Assembly: GCF_002583405.1 (NCBI RefSeq)
Contig: NZ_BCMJ01000009.1
Span: forward strand, 1 to 64,000
Source: Secundilactobacillus silagincola
Lineage (GTDB): Bacteria > Bacillota > Bacilli > Lactobacillales > Lactobacillaceae
Direction of reading: 5' to 3'
Length of the DNA stretch: 64,000 bases
Part shown: piece after piece, positions 48,166-56,780 of the stretch
Numbering within the stretch: position 1 is the first letter of the stretch
Layout of the letters: every line of letters begins with the position of its first letter
The notes under the pieces: model-generated
Told to the model about the DNA's origin: nothing
Databases searched by the model: none
Seen by the model: only the letters and a program-made list of their open reading frames with translations
Program-made: the position numbers and the translations under genes

Positions 48166-49710
48166 TTGAAGTTTTCAGAACTCGGGTTAACCAAGCCTTT
48201 ACTCAAGGCCGTTGAACGTAACGGTTATGAGGAAGCAACCCCCATTCAAGCAGAAACCATTCCAATGGTATTGGAAGGTAAAGACGTTATTGGACAAGCA
48301 CAAACAGGGACTGGGAAGACTGCGGCCTTCGCATTACCTATTTTGCAAAACATTGATCGTGATGATCCCAACATTCAAGCGCTGGTCATTTCACCAACTC
48401 GTGAATTGGCAATCCAGACTCAGGAACAGATTTTCCAACTGGGTCATGAAGAGCATGCGAAGGTTCAGGTTGTTTACGGTGGTGCTGATATCCGTCGTCA
48501 AATTAACAGCTTGAAGAACCATCCTCAAGTCTTGGTCGGCACACCTGGTCGTTTACTCGATCATATGAACCGCCGGACGGTGAAGTTAGACCACGTTAAG
48601 ATGCTGGTCTTAGATGAAGCCGATGAGATGTTAAACATGGGATTCTTAGATGATATTGAATCTATTATTAAGCAAACCCCAGATAGCCGGCAAACAATGC
48701 TGTTTTCAGCAACGATGCCACCAGAGATCAAACGGGTTGGTGTGCAGTTTATGCACGAACCACACCACGTTAAGATCAAGGCTAAAGAATTAACGACTGA
48801 CTTAATTGAACAATACTATGTCCGTGCTAAGGACTACGAAAAGTTTGATGTAATGACTCGGATGTTTGATGTTCAAGCACCTGATCTAAGTATCGTCTTT
48901 ACTCGAACAAAGCGTCGGGTTGATGAAATCACCCGTGGTCTTGAAGCCCGTGGTTACAATGCTGCCGGTATTCATGGTGACTTGACTCAAAAGAGTCGGT
49001 CTCAAATCTTGAACCGGTTTAAGCATGGTAAGCTTGATATCTTAGTGGCAACTGATGTTGCTGCTCGTGGTATCGACGTTGAAGATGTGACTCATGTCTT
49101 TAACTACGATATTCCTCAAGATCCAGATAGTTACGTGCATCGTGTCGGTCGTACTGGCCGTGCCGGGCACCATGGTGTGTCGTTAACCTTTGTTACACCA
49201 AACGAAATGGACTATCTTCGTGAGATTGAAAAGTTAACTAAGGTGCGGATGCTGCCATTGAAGCCACCTTCGGAAGCTGAAGCCTTCAGCGGTCAGTTAA
49301 CTGCTGCTGAAGAAACGGTTAAGGGATTAGTCGAAAAGACTGATACCGATAAGTATGCTGATGTTGCTTCAAAGCTCCTTGATCAGTACGAAGCCGTTGA
49401 CTTAGTTGCTGCACTTTTGAACGACTTAACCAAAGATAACTCAAACCAAGTTCCCGTTAAGATTACTCCGGAACGTCCATTGCCTCGTCACAAGGGTGGC
49501 GGCGGTAGTCGGAATTATCGTGGCGGTCATGGCGGTGGCCATGGTCGTGGTGGCAACAACCGTCATTACGGTAAGAGTAATGACAGTCATCGTCGCTACG
49601 GTTCTGGTTCTAGCAAGGACCACCGTGATCATGGTGGTAGCCGTGATCGTCGCGACCGTAAGAACAACGGTGGCAACAAACACGGTTTTACGATCCGTAA
49701 AAAAGACTAA
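48166..49710 (+). CDS. DEAD-box RNA helicase CshA
   Basis: A 514-residue ATP-dependent RNA helicase involved in ribosome assembly, mRNA turnover and cold adaptation. Motifs in order: Q motif (TPIQAETIP), I AQTGTGKT, Ia SPTRELAIQ, Ib GTPGRLLDH, II LDEADEM, III FSATMP, V ATDVAARGIDV and VI HRVGRTGRAG. The C-terminal tail from about 440 is rich in Arg/Gly/His and contacts RNA. The start is TTG at 48166 with AGGAGG 8 nt upstream. It has its own promoter, a structured leader and a terminator. It is in the usual place between murF and acpS. Confidence 0.97.
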   Translation: MKFSELGLTKPLLKAVERNGYEEATPIQAETIPMVLEGKDVIGQAQTGTGKTAAFALPILQNIDRDDPNIQALVISPTRELAIQTQEQIFQLGHEEHAKVQVVYGGADIRRQINSLKNHPQVLVGTPGRLLDHMNRRTVKLDHVKMLVLDEADEMLNMGFLDDIESIIKQTPDSRQTMLFSATMPPEIKRVGVQFMHEPHHVKIKAKELTTDLIEQYYVRAKDYEKFDVMTRMFDVQAPDLSIVFTRTKRRVDEITRGLEARGYNAAGIHGDLTQKSRSQILNRFKHGKLDILVATDVAARGIDVEDVTHVFNYDIPQDPDSYVHRVGRTGRAGHHGVSLTFVTPNEMDYLREIEKLTKVRMLPLKPPSEAEAFSGQLTAAEETVKGLVEKTDTDKYADVASKLLDQYEAVDLVAALLNDLTKDNSNQVPVKITPERPLPRHKGGGGSRNYRGGHGGGHGRGGNNRHYGKSNDSHRRYGSGSSKDHRDHGGSRDRRDRKNNGGNKHGFTIRKKD

Positions 49711-49726
49711 CATTTAATTTCAAAAG

Positions 49727-49761
49727 GGTCCTTCAGTCTGTGAGCTGGAGGATCTTTTTTT
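49727..49761 (+). terminator. Intrinsic terminator of cshA
   Basis: GGTCCTTCAG / CTGGAGGATC with an 8-nt loop and seven T residues. Confidence 0.9.
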
Positions 49762-49898
49762 GGTCGTCATTAAATGAGAAAATTAAAAATTAGGGAGTGA
49801 AAAAGCGTCAACTAAGCGTGAGTAGGTGTCATGTTAATCGATTGGTTGACTGTGGTAAAATTAAAAAGACGAAATCAGTGTGAAAGTGAGGCCCTAGC

Positions 49899-50261
49899 TT
49901 GATATACGGAATTGGAGTAGATATTGAAGAAATTAACCGTATTCGTGAGATAGCTGACCAAGAACGGTTTGTTAAAAAGGTGCTGACACCTAATGAAGTA
50001 GCGGTTTATCAAACCCTAAATGCGAAACACAGTGCGGAGTTTCTGGCTGGTCGCTGGTCCGCTAAGGAAGCATACAGTAAAGCTTTTGGAACTGGTATTG
50101 GCCATGCAGTTTCGTTTCAAGATATCGAAATTTTAGATGATGAAACGGGAAAACCTGAACTGGTGAAGCATCCTTTTAACGGTAAGGGCTTTGTTTCAAT
50201 ATCACATACTCGTGAATTAGTAATGACACAAGTCTTGCTAGAAGGAGACTCAGCAGAATGA
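49899..50261 (+). CDS. Holo-ACP synthase
   Basis: Transfers 4'-phosphopantetheine from CoA to acyl carrier protein. The 120-residue protein has the metal-binding [12 protein letters not shown] at the N-terminus and [14 protein letters not shown] at about 51-64, the two signatures of AcpS. The start is TTG at 49899, 7 nt after GAGG; no ATG is close. The stop overlaps the alr start by 4 nt. The order acpS-alr-(mazE)-mazF is conserved in Firmicutes. Length is normal. Confidence 0.96.
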   Translation: MIYGIGVDIEEINRIREIADQERFVKKVLTPNEVAVYQTLNAKHSAEFLAGRWSAKEAYSKAFGTGIGHAVSFQDIEILDDETGKPELVKHPFNGKGFVSISHTRELVMTQVLLEGDSAE

Positions 50262-51370
50262 CAATTGGTATTCATCGGCCCACTCAGTTAATTATTGATC
50301 AGTCGGCCATCTATCATAATATTGCTACCGAGAAATCGCGGTTGAAGCCTGGCGTTGAACTTTTTCAGGTCGTCAAGGCGGACGGTTACGGACACGGACT
50401 TGTTCAAGTTGCTAAAATAGCAGAAAAGGCGGGTGTAACCGGTTTTTGCGTGGCTATTTTAGATGAGGCACTAACGTTGCGAGAGGCTGGGTTTAACTTA
50501 CCTATCTTAGTGTTAGGTATTACTGAGCCGCAATATGCAGATTTAATGGCCAGTCATCATATTTCTGCCACGGTGGGGTCAATCGACTGGTTAGAAGAAG
50601 CAAGCCGCTATTTGATTGAAGAGCATCGTTTAGCCATTCATCTCGCACTGGATACGGGAATGGGGCGGATCGGTTTTCAGCATCCTGAAGAGTTGCGTCA
50701 AGCCGTTCAGTACCTTGATCAGAAGCCACAATTTAATTTTGAAGGGATCTTTACCCATTTTTCCAAGGCAGATGCGGCCGATACAGCGTATTTTCAACAT
50801 CAGATTGATCGTTGGAAAGCGTTTATGGCAGTTCTGCCATACCGTCCCAAGTACGTCCATGTCTCTAATTCTGCTACCAGTCTTTGGCATGATGCTTGTA
50901 ACGGCAATATGATTCGTTATGGGGTAGCAGCGTATGGCTTGAATCCCTCCGGTACAGAGTTAACCGTACCATTTCCATTGCAACCTGCCATGAGTCTTAA
51001 GACCAAAATGGTGTTTGTTAAAAAATTGCTCAAAGGGTATTCTGTGAGCTATGGCGCTACGTACACTGCACAAGAAGATGAGTGGGTGGCAACCTTGCCA
51101 ATTGGCTATGCTGATGGTTATGAACGGCGCTTGCAGGGCTTCCATGTGCTGGTTAACGGTGAGTTTTGCGAAATTATTGGTCGGGTGTGCATGGATCAGC
51201 TGATGATTCGATTACCACGTCAATTTCCGGTTGGAACGGTGGTAACGGTGGTCGGAGAAGACCATGGTAAAACGATCAGTTTACAGGATGTAGCCGATTA
51301 CTGTGGAACTATCCATTACGAAATTGCTTGCGGTTTTACTCAGCGTTTAAAGCGCACTTATATTAACTAA
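50258..51370 (+). CDS. Alanine racemase
   Basis: A PLP enzyme interconverting L- and D-alanine, supplying D-Ala for peptidoglycan and teichoic acids. The 370-residue protein has the PLP lysine Lys40 in [10 protein letters not shown], the PLP phosphate region [11 protein letters not shown] and the C-terminal catalytic tyrosine in VSYGATYTA. The ATG overlaps acpS (ATGA). GGAG lies upstream at suitable distance. A terminator follows, then a gap of about 260 nt with no gene before mazF. All catalytic parts are intact. Confidence 0.97.
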   Translation: MTIGIHRPTQLIIDQSAIYHNIATEKSRLKPGVELFQVVKADGYGHGLVQVAKIAEKAGVTGFCVAILDEALTLREAGFNLPILVLGITEPQYADLMASHHISATVGSIDWLEEASRYLIEEHRLAIHLALDTGMGRIGFQHPEELRQAVQYLDQKPQFNFEGIFTHFSKADAADTAYFQHQIDRWKAFMAVLPYRPKYVHVSNSATSLWHDACNGNMIRYGVAAYGLNPSGTELTVPFPLQPAMSLKTKMVFVKKLLKGYSVSYGATYTAQEDEWVATLPIGYADGYERRLQGFHVLVNGEFCEIIGRVCMDQLMIRLPRQFPVGTVVTVVGEDHGKTISLQDVADYCGTIHYEIACGFTQRLKRTYIN

Positions 51371-51380
51371 AACTCAAACT

Positions 51381-51420
51381 AACCTTTTGCCCGACCAAAA
51401 CCGGGCAAGGGGTTCTTTTT
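51381..51420 (+). terminator. Intrinsic terminator of acpS-alr
   Basis: AACCTTTTGCCCG (51381-51393) and CGGGCAAGGGGTT (51402-51414) pair over 13 positions, two of them G-U, followed by CTTTTTT. Confidence 0.88.
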
Positions 51421-51685
51421 TATTGGTGGCAATGGTAGAATTATAAGAATGAGTCACGGAGAATAGGAATCTATCATGAGAAGTTATAGCATACTAGGTA
51501 TAGCGTGTGGTTATTAATTTTAAACTATTTGGGATAGGAGCCTAGATTCTAGCTTCTCAGGTTACGGCCTTCAACTGATTTGGTAGTTATGACGGAGTCT
51601 TTGATCACCGGATACAAAAGTAAGTCACTCAGTTATTGTTGGAGGATCATAGCTAGTGGTGGCGAATGAACAAGGGGATGAAGAG

Positions 51686-52072
51686 ATGGCAAATGATGAG
51701 ATCAAACGCGGCGATATTTATTATGCCGATTTGTCGCCTGTAGTTGGATCGGAACAAGGTGGCGTCAGACCAGTATTAATTGTTCAGAATAATATTGGTA
51801 ACCATTACAGTCCTACCGTAATTGTGGCCGCTATAACAGCGCGAATTTCTAAACCCAAAATGCCGACCCACGTGCCAATTAAAGCTCATCATACTGGTAT
51901 CGAAAAAGATTCGGTGATTTTATTGGAGCAAATTCGTACGATTGATAAGCAACGACTAAAAGATCATGTGGCACAGCTAGATGAGGTTACCATGCAACAA
52001 GTTGATCACGCTCTAGAGGTCAGCATCGGGTTAAATAAAAAGAGTGATTATAAGCAGCACAAACGCGCTTAA
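51686..52072 (+). CDS. MazF/NdoA-type endoribonuclease toxin, no antitoxin gene visible
   Basis: A 128-residue mRNA interferase of the PemK/MazF family, close in pattern to Bacillus Ndo[40 protein letters not shown] and [14 protein letters not shown]. The ATG at 51686 has AAGGGG 8 nt upstream and matches homologue starts. A GTG 30 nt upstream (51656) with GGAGG is an alternative and would add ten acidic residues. In Bacillus the antitoxin gene lies just upstream of the toxin gene, between it and alr. Here 51422-51655 contains no reading frame above about 15 codons that could encode it. The toxin looks intact, so it may be controlled otherwise. Confidence 0.92.
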   Translation: MANDEIKRGDIYYADLSPVVGSEQGGVRPVLIVQNNIGNHYSPTVIVAAITARISKPKMPTHVPIKAHHTGIEKDSVILLEQIRTIDKQRLKDHVAQLDEVTMQQVDHALEVSIGLNKKSDYKQHKRA

Positions 52073-52126
52073 TTTTTTGGAAAATTACATAGTGCCAAAA
52101 TGAAGTATCATTCGATTAGTTTTAAA

Positions 52127-52187
52127 AAATAACAAGACAGCGACCGATTCCCAAGCTATCAGGGAATCGGTCGCTGTCTTGTTATTT
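52127..52187. terminator. Strong bidirectional terminator
   Basis: Arms AACAAGACAGCGACCGATTC and GAATCGGTCGCTGTCTTGTT pair perfectly, with further AAAT/ATTT pairs outside. It separates the convergent mazF and cbpA genes. Confidence 0.93.
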
Positions 52188-52221
52188 GGCTGAAATTTTA
52201 ACTTAGTGGTGTTATTTAAAA

Positions 52222-52863
52222 TCAGATCTCATGATTTAAGTTTTCAATTTCGGGTACTTTGAAATCTTTTCGTTCCAAGGCACGAACAATGCGATCAAGC
52301 TTTGTTTGATCAACGTCAGCTGGTAAGGTGAACATGATGCGGTGAACTAATTCGCCATCCCGAGCGTCGAGGCTGATCACACTGGCGATGCTAGTGTACT
52401 TGGTAATAATTTTGGCGATACCTACCAAATCACCACGCGTACCTGGCGAAACAACGGTAACAACGTAAGAACCAATGTTGACGTTCCACGATTGGGAGAG
52501 CATATCCATTAGCCGAGTATGCGTCAAGATACCGTAAAATTTGTTTTCCGCATCAAGCACCGCAATATACGGAAGATCTTTAATCGAGAAAAAGACGTTG
52601 AAGAAAGCGGCATCGATTTTGATAAATTTAGTGGCATTTTTTAATAAAGTTGTCACTGGCAGTTTCATATCACCACCACGTGACTTATGCCGATAGATAT
52701 GCATCTTGTAGATGTTACCCCGGAAAATCGTCCCGGTTTCATCTAAAATTGGCACACAGCGATAACCGGAATCTTCAAGTATCTTAAGAGCTTCCTCTAA
52801 AGTGACATTTTCCTGGACAGTCACTAGTCGCTCTTTAGGCTTGATCAAGGACTTCAACAACAT
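52222..52863 (-). CDS. Cyclic-di-AMP-binding CBS/ACT protein (CbpA-like)
   Basis: A 213-residue soluble protein with an N-terminal pair of CBS motifs (about 1-135; LVTVQENVTLEEALKILEDS and LPYIAVLDAENKFYGILTHT) and a C-terminal ACT-like domain (about 140-205). Firmicutes proteins of this layout bind cyclic-di-AMP (CbpA type) and signal nucleotide status to partner enzymes. The assignment rests on domain order and length. ATG at 52863 with AGGAGG upstream. It is monocistronic and ends at the strong bidirectional terminator. The long gap upstream (52864-53070) is AT-rich without a gene. Confidence 0.85.
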   Translation of the reverse strand: MLLKSLIKPKERLVTVQENVTLEEALKILEDSGYRCVPILDETGTIFRGNIYKMHIYRHKSRGGDMKLPVTTLLKNATKFIKIDAAFFNVFFSIKDLPYIAVLDAENKFYGILTHTRLMDMLSQSWNVNIGSYVVTVVSPGTRGDLVGIAKIITKYTSIASVISLDARDGELVHRIMFTLPADVDQTKLDRIVRALERKDFKVPEIENLNHEI

Positions 52864-53070
52864 TGGGTGTAACCTCCTAATAATTAGAACTCTCTAATAA
52901 ACTAGAAATATCATAACATAAAAATCACCTGAGAAACAACTGAATAGGGGTTTATTGGGGAATAATCGCTGTTTGGTCAAATTAGAATTCGAAAAATCTT
53001 AGCGTAGGCTTAGAATTAAAAACGGCTATCAGATGGTTATTTAGTTTTAACCTAAATAAAGCGCCCGAGG

Positions 53071-53285
53071 TTGTGCCATAAGTCTATATTGGTAAGCATT
53101 TCAATCAATTTTTCAGCAAAAATTAGTGATGCCTGTCCTTTGGTTCAATGCGTCAATATTGTCTAATTATGCGCCAAAACTCGGATTCCTGCCATTTAAC
53201 GTAAATAATGCCTACTCCGCACAAAATCCGCGGAATAGGCATTATTTACGTTAAATTCTGGAATCTACCGAGTTTTGTCACACAC
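53071..53285 (-). repeat. Intergenic structured repeat, copy D
   Basis: On the minus strand it starts GTGTGACAAAACTCGG and ends TAGACTTATGGCACAA. The inner arms (53230-53256 and 53194-53220) are 27 bp with one G-U pair and a 9-nt loop. The outer stem is AACTC-GGT-AGATTCC / GGAATCC-GAGTT, with one mismatch. Its 3' half is nearly identical to copy C, but the hairpin arms differ. It starts 30 nt beyond the L,D-transpeptidase stop in the same orientation. Confidence 0.85.
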
Positions 53286-53314
53286 TCAGACGCTTGATTA
53301 GATAATTGGATTAG

Positions 53315-54694
53315 TTAGTAGATAACAACTGGTGTGTGCAACGGTACCGCAGCATAAACCTTACCAACAACGGATGGTGGGGTATTGACACAGCCATGTG
53401 AGCCATGTGTGAGATACCAATCACCGCCATAGCGTGGTTGCCACGGTGAATCATGAATACCAACACCTGTATCATCAATTGGCATCCAATACTTCACGGG
53501 TGACGCGTAATTGGAACCATCGTCGTTCTTACCGCGTAAGACGGCGTTGCGTTGCTTGCTCCAAACGTCCCAGACACCGGATGGCGTTGTGCCAGAAACG
53601 GGTTTACCCGTAACGACATCAGTCGAAATAATCACCTTGCCATTTTTATATACCCACATATGCTGAGCAGGTTTGGAAACTTCAATATAAGTACTGCCGA
53701 GATCAGAACCATCCTTGTGGTAGCCAGTACCTTGGATAACTGGTGTACGAGTCACTGGTTTACCTGCTAGCACTGCCTTTGAAAGAATCGGTGTTTCAGA
53801 AGCAACTTTAATACTCCAGCCGTACAAACCGGCAGGCACCTTAACGGTTTTACCATCATGAGCTTTAAAGTGACGGGTTTTATGAATCGTACCGTATTGA
53901 TAGCTTAGTTTAGTTAAATACTTGGTGATCTGAGCATTTGAAGTTGTCACTTGACCGTTCTTGGTGGTTAGCCAACTGGCAATTGTGTCACTGGGAACCT
54001 GTATCGAATGATTTGTGATCCGATAGGTAATCTTATTCTTGGCTAATTTTTCGGCCTTCGTTTTCGCACTAACGAGTGATTTACTGTTAGTTAAGACGGT
54101 TGGCTTCACGTAAGCTTGTTTTAAATTAATCGTTGATTCATGAGTTTCAATCGCTTTAGTGAGGGCTGTCTTAACGGAAGCTTGGGAAATCTCAGTACCG
54201 TAAACTGGTTTTTCAATGGTAAATTGATGACCTTTATACACCAGTTTAGCGTTATGAGTCGCCGTCCGATTGGTGCCAGCAACTTGAACAATCTTATTGG
54301 CTAACGCGGTTAAATCCGCATCATCCATTGCACTAGCGCTGAGCCTTTGATCGTCGGCTGAAGCACTAAAAGTGTGTACTGGCCAGCTATAGGCATTTTG
54401 CTTGGCAATCAGCTGTTTAAGTTGAGTTGTCGAATAGGCCTTAACACCAGCTTCACGCGAAGTGAATTGAGCCAGTGTTTTTGAATGTTCTTCAACTGTA
54501 TAAGTTTGATTAGACAGTTTCGTTTTTAAAGTCTGTGCTGCTTGTTCAGCAGTCTGACCACCTACTCGAATGCCACCGATTTGGGTGTCACTCAAAAAGT
54601 GGCTATTATAATGGGCCGTTCGCCAACCGTAACCAATTGCAAGAATTGCGATTACAGTTAAACCCGCGGAGACCCAACGTGATCGATGTGTCAT
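53315..54694 (-). CDS. L,D-transpeptidase with tandem peptidoglycan-binding domains
   Basis: A 459-residue envelope enzyme predicted to form 3-3 cross-links or attach proteins to peptidoglycan. An N-terminal membrane anchor (about 8-25) is followed by two PG_binding_4-like beta-rich repeats (about 30-310), then the YkuD catalytic domain (about 330-459) with IHDSPWQ and the active-site motif HGSHGCVNTP, Cys435. The ATG at 54694 has AAGGAGGA upstream; the longer frame to 54751 lacks a ribosome site. It is monocistronic. Its transcript would run into structured repeat copy D, with no ordinary terminator. Confidence 0.92.
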   Translation of the reverse strand: MTHRSRWVSAGLTVIAILAIGYGWRTAHYNSHFLSDTQIGGIRVGGQTAEQAAQTLKTKLSNQTYTVEEHSKTLAQFTSREAGVKAYSTTQLKQLIAKQNAYSWPVHTFSASADDQRLSASAMDDADLTALANKIVQVAGTNRTATHNAKLVYKGHQFTIEKPVYGTEISQASVKTALTKAIETHESTINLKQAYVKPTVLTNSKSLVSAKTKAEKLAKNKITYRITNHSIQVPSDTIASWLTTKNGQVTTSNAQITKYLTKLSYQYGTIHKTRHFKAHDGKTVKVPAGLYGWSIKVASETPILSKAVLAGKPVTRTPVIQGTGYHKDGSDLGSTYIEVSKPAQHMWVYKNGKVIISTDVVTGKPVSGTTPSGVWDVWSKQRNAVLRGKNDDGSNYASPVKYWMPIDDTGVGIHDSPWQPRYGGDWYLTHGSHGCVNTPPSVVGKVYAAVPLHTPVVIY

Positions 54695-54763
54695 GTTCTG
54701 ATCCTCCTTATGGTCATCTATAAGGATAAGGCATATTCGAGTAAAACTCAATTTTTCTTCACT

Positions 54764-54792
54764 AAAAAAGTACCTCCTAAGTAGAAGGTACT
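54764..54792 (-). terminator. Intrinsic terminator of ldh
   Basis: On the minus strand, AGTACCTTC pairs with GGAGGTACT (one G-U pair), followed by TTTTT. Located 31 nt after the ldh stop. Confidence 0.82.
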
Positions 54793-54822
54793 AGTCTTGA
54801 TACAGTAAACTTTGACTAACTA

Positions 54823-55806
<984 letters not shown>

Positions 55807-55831
55807 TTAACAGGGATAGTTTATCATGAAA

Positions 55832-55847
55832 TGGTAAGCGCTTACCA
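55832..55847. promoter_or_regulatory. cre-like site (CcpA operator) upstream of ldh
   Basis: TGGTAAGCGCTTACCA is a perfect 16-bp palindrome; its core GTAAGCGCTTAC matches the catabolite-responsive element (TGTAAGCGCTTACA type) at 12 of 14 positions. It overlaps the likely -35 region of ldh (TTGGTA on the minus strand), so the direction of control cannot be fixed from sequence. Confidence 0.75.
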
Positions 55848-56071
55848 ATAATTGATGCTCTGAAATATAACTTTCATAATGTCACTTTGTGAAAGCTGAT
55901 ATTTCAGGTAATCCTTATTAATATTGGAATAGGCCATCATTTAAAAATCGACTGCACAAGCTAATGGGCAGGCTGCATTTGATAAGTCAACGTCTGACTT
56001 GTTCACTGATGTATTCGAAAGGTGTTATTACTGAGATTGGAACAAGATGATATGCATAAACCAGTGACGTA

Positions 56072-56080
56072 TGCTATACT
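56072..56080 (+). promoter_or_regulatory. Extended -10 promoter of pth
   Basis: TGCTATACT is an extended -10 element without a clear -35. Initiation near 56087 gives a leader of about 120 nt before pth. Confidence 0.6.
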
Positions 56081-56122
56081 TTGACTTGATATTTGTACTT
56101 AGAGTTCGTAAGAATCTTTTAC

Positions 56123-56149
56123 GCTGAACGGTTGAAACTACCGTTCAGC
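56123..56149 (+). promoter_or_regulatory. Hairpin in the pth leader
   Basis: GCTGAACGGT / ACCGTTCAGC, a perfect 10-bp stem with a 7-nt loop, followed only by TATTTTG. It lies between the pth promoter and gene, so it could be a weak attenuator. Confidence 0.55.
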
Positions 56150-56205
56150 TATTTTGCATGGTTTAATGTAAAAAATGATAACAACAATAGGGAGCGTATT
56201 TAATA

Positions 56206-56763
56206 ATGAAAATGATCGTTGGGCTTGGTAATATCGGTCCGCAATATAAGCAAACGCGACACAACACTGGTTTCATGGTTGTGGAACAGTTTGCGCAAAA
56301 AGCCGGTTTGCAATTTACTAGCCGAAAGATGGAGGCTAAGCTGGCAACTGGTCAAGTGAACGGCGAAAAGGTGATGCTGGTTGAACCCACTACCTTTATG
56401 AACGAGTCAGGCCGGGCAGTTGGCGCACTTATGCGCTTTTACAAGCTGGACGTCGATGATTTGATCGTTGTTCATGATGATATGGATATGCCCTTAGGAA
56501 GAATTAGAATTAGACCAAAGGGTTCTGCTGGCGGACATAATGGGATTAAGAGCATTATTGCTGCTTTGGGAACCACGGAATTTAACCGAATCAAGGTTGG
56601 TATTCAGCATCCGCAAAAGAGTACAGTGGTCAACTACGTGCTTGGAAAGTTTACTGAAGAACAGCGTGCCACGTTTAACGTTGCTGCGGACCATGCAGTT
56701 GCAGCACTATTTGATTGGGTTGATGGTGAAACGATTCCCGATTTGATGAATCAGTATAACTAG
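56206..56763 (+). CDS. Peptidyl-tRNA hydrolase
   Basis: Releases peptides from peptidyl-tRNA dropped by ribosomes. The 185-residue protein has the signature MIVGLGNIGPQYKQTRHN with the catalytic His19, the conserved asparagine in PTTFMNESG, and the Asp in VHDDMDMP. ATG with AGGGAG upstream. First gene of the run pth-mfd-flippase-rqcP-divIC, the same order as in Bacillus subtilis without the sporulation genes. The gap to mfd is 17 nt. Length is normal. Confidence 0.97.
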   Translation: MKMIVGLGNIGPQYKQTRHNTGFMVVEQFAQKAGLQFTSRKMEAKLATGQVNGEKVMLVEPTTFMNESGRAVGALMRFYKLDVDDLIVVHDDMDMPLGRIRIRPKGSAGGHNGIKSIIAALGTTEFNRIKVGIQHPQKSTVVNYVLGKFTEEQRATFNVAADHAVAALFDWVDGETIPDLMNQYN

Positions 56764-56780
56764 TAAAGGAGTGAAGCTTA

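Noticed and set aside
49441-49717. Val/Thr/Ala-rich frames over the cshA 3' end on both strands
   Set aside because: They are out-of-frame readings of the Arg/Gly-rich tail of the helicase.
51422-51655. Hidden MazE antitoxin gene
   Set aside because: All frames in the gap are interrupted; the longest ATG frame with any ribosome site is about 13 codons.
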